Positions 63,806 through 64,000 of a stretch of DNA of 64,000 bases are shown here, one piece after another (the stretch's first letter is position 1; each line of letters begins with the position of its first letter). The DNA is taken from positions 5,172,501 to 5,236,500 of the forward strand of contig NZ_CP123990.1 in assembly GCF_029919115.1 (NCBI RefSeq), in the 5' to 3' direction. This DNA is from Variovorax paradoxus. GTDB lineage: Bacteria; Pseudomonadota; Gammaproteobacteria; Burkholderiales; Burkholderiaceae_C. Below the pieces are notes generated by a model. That model searched no databases and was not told where the DNA came from. It worked only from the letters and a program-made list of their open reading frames with translations. Position numbers and translations under genes: made by a program.

Positions 63806-64000
63806 TTAGTACACCAACTCCGCGCCCGCCTTGCACGAAAGACGGGCGCCGACTTCGGCATCGGCAAGATCAATGCCCAGGTTGTTCAGCAACGACCCCA
63901 CGAGCGAATTGACAACCGAGGAGATGAGAGGCGCGATCAGGGTCTTGAGCAACGTAAACACCGCGGTGGCGGCTGCATCCGTCGTACTCAGTATGGCGCC
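63806..64000 (-). CDS. C-terminal end of a TadG-like pilus-associated protein (partial)
   Basis: An open frame of 64 codons plus TAA enters from the right edge. It encodes an end with [48 protein letters not shown]. It resembles the tail of TadG-like proteins of Tad/Flp pilus loci, with a hydrophobic amphipathic stretch and a terminal Cys-containing beta motif. The start is outside the window. It lies 19 bases upstream of the activator gene and in the same direction, so the activator may be at the end of a Tad locus. Confidence 0.6.
   Translation of the reverse strand, partial: GAILSTTDAAATAVFTLLKTLIAPLISSVVNSLVGSLLNNLGIDLADAEVGARLSCKAGAELVY

Overview
The window is GC-rich, densely coded DNA from a betaproteobacterium, most likely of the family Comamonadaceae (Variovorax or a close relative). 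This rests on gene content and protein style: a ChpA/PilL-type chemotaxis kinase, pyrR-pyrB-pyrC', tripartite tricarboxylate (Tct) transporter genes, many LysR regulators, pcaGH and a DUF1841 protein. No rRNA, CRISPR array, insertion sequence or phage gene was seen. One tRNA (Arg, anticodon CCU) is present.

Layout. 1-2.7 kb: C-terminal part of a hybrid CheA kinase, ending in a terminator that overlaps the end of a converging photolyase gene. 4.2-8.8 kb: a tightly overlapping yqgE-ruvX-pyrR-pyrB-pyrC'-acyltransferase run. 9.0-11.3 kb: a receiver-PAS-GGDEF-EAL protein. 12.4-16.9 kb: a TetR repressor divergent from four enzymes (old yellow enzyme, quinone-oxidoreductase-like MDR, alpha/beta hydrolase, SDR), with a large inverted-repeat operator between them. 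17.7-32.3 kb: an oxalate/organic-acid island. It holds tctCBA, a kinase-like/BON fusion, a Crp/Fnr regulator, oxalyl-CoA decarboxylase, two formyl-CoA transferase paralogs flanking a stand-alone PAS protein, a small unknown protein, sucCD, an FAH-family enzyme and a ketopantoate-reductase-like enzyme. Pyruvate kinase and two LysR genes follow.

36-46.5 kb is a leftward block: tamA-tamB, a VWA protein, a Sel1 protein, a GNAT acetyltransferase, a small membrane protein and a MoxR ATPase. A cytochrome c4-like gene, pcaGH and a PcaQ-like regulator follow.

The most unusual region is 50.4-63.8 kb. A very repetitive protein (Asp-Ala tract, then Gly/Leu/Asp-rich repeats) has a textbook sigma-54 promoter, a consensus IHF site and upstream palindromes. 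It is followed by an OmpA-like lipoprotein, a 1025-residue fusion of an alpha-helical toroid-like region and a degenerate MurF-like ligase, a small membrane protein and a complete type I secretion system (ABC, HlyD, TolC). A sigma-54 activator whose receiver domain lacks the phospho-acceptor Asp lies convergently at the end. I read this as a self-contained, sigma-54-controlled system for building a surface or biofilm protein.

A second regulatory reading concerns the oxalate island. Two identical-architecture palindromes (TTGACC-NN-GGTCAA) lie upstream of tctC and of oxc. A Crp/Fnr protein with the E-x-x-S-R recognition signature expected for TTGA half-sites is encoded between these two operons.
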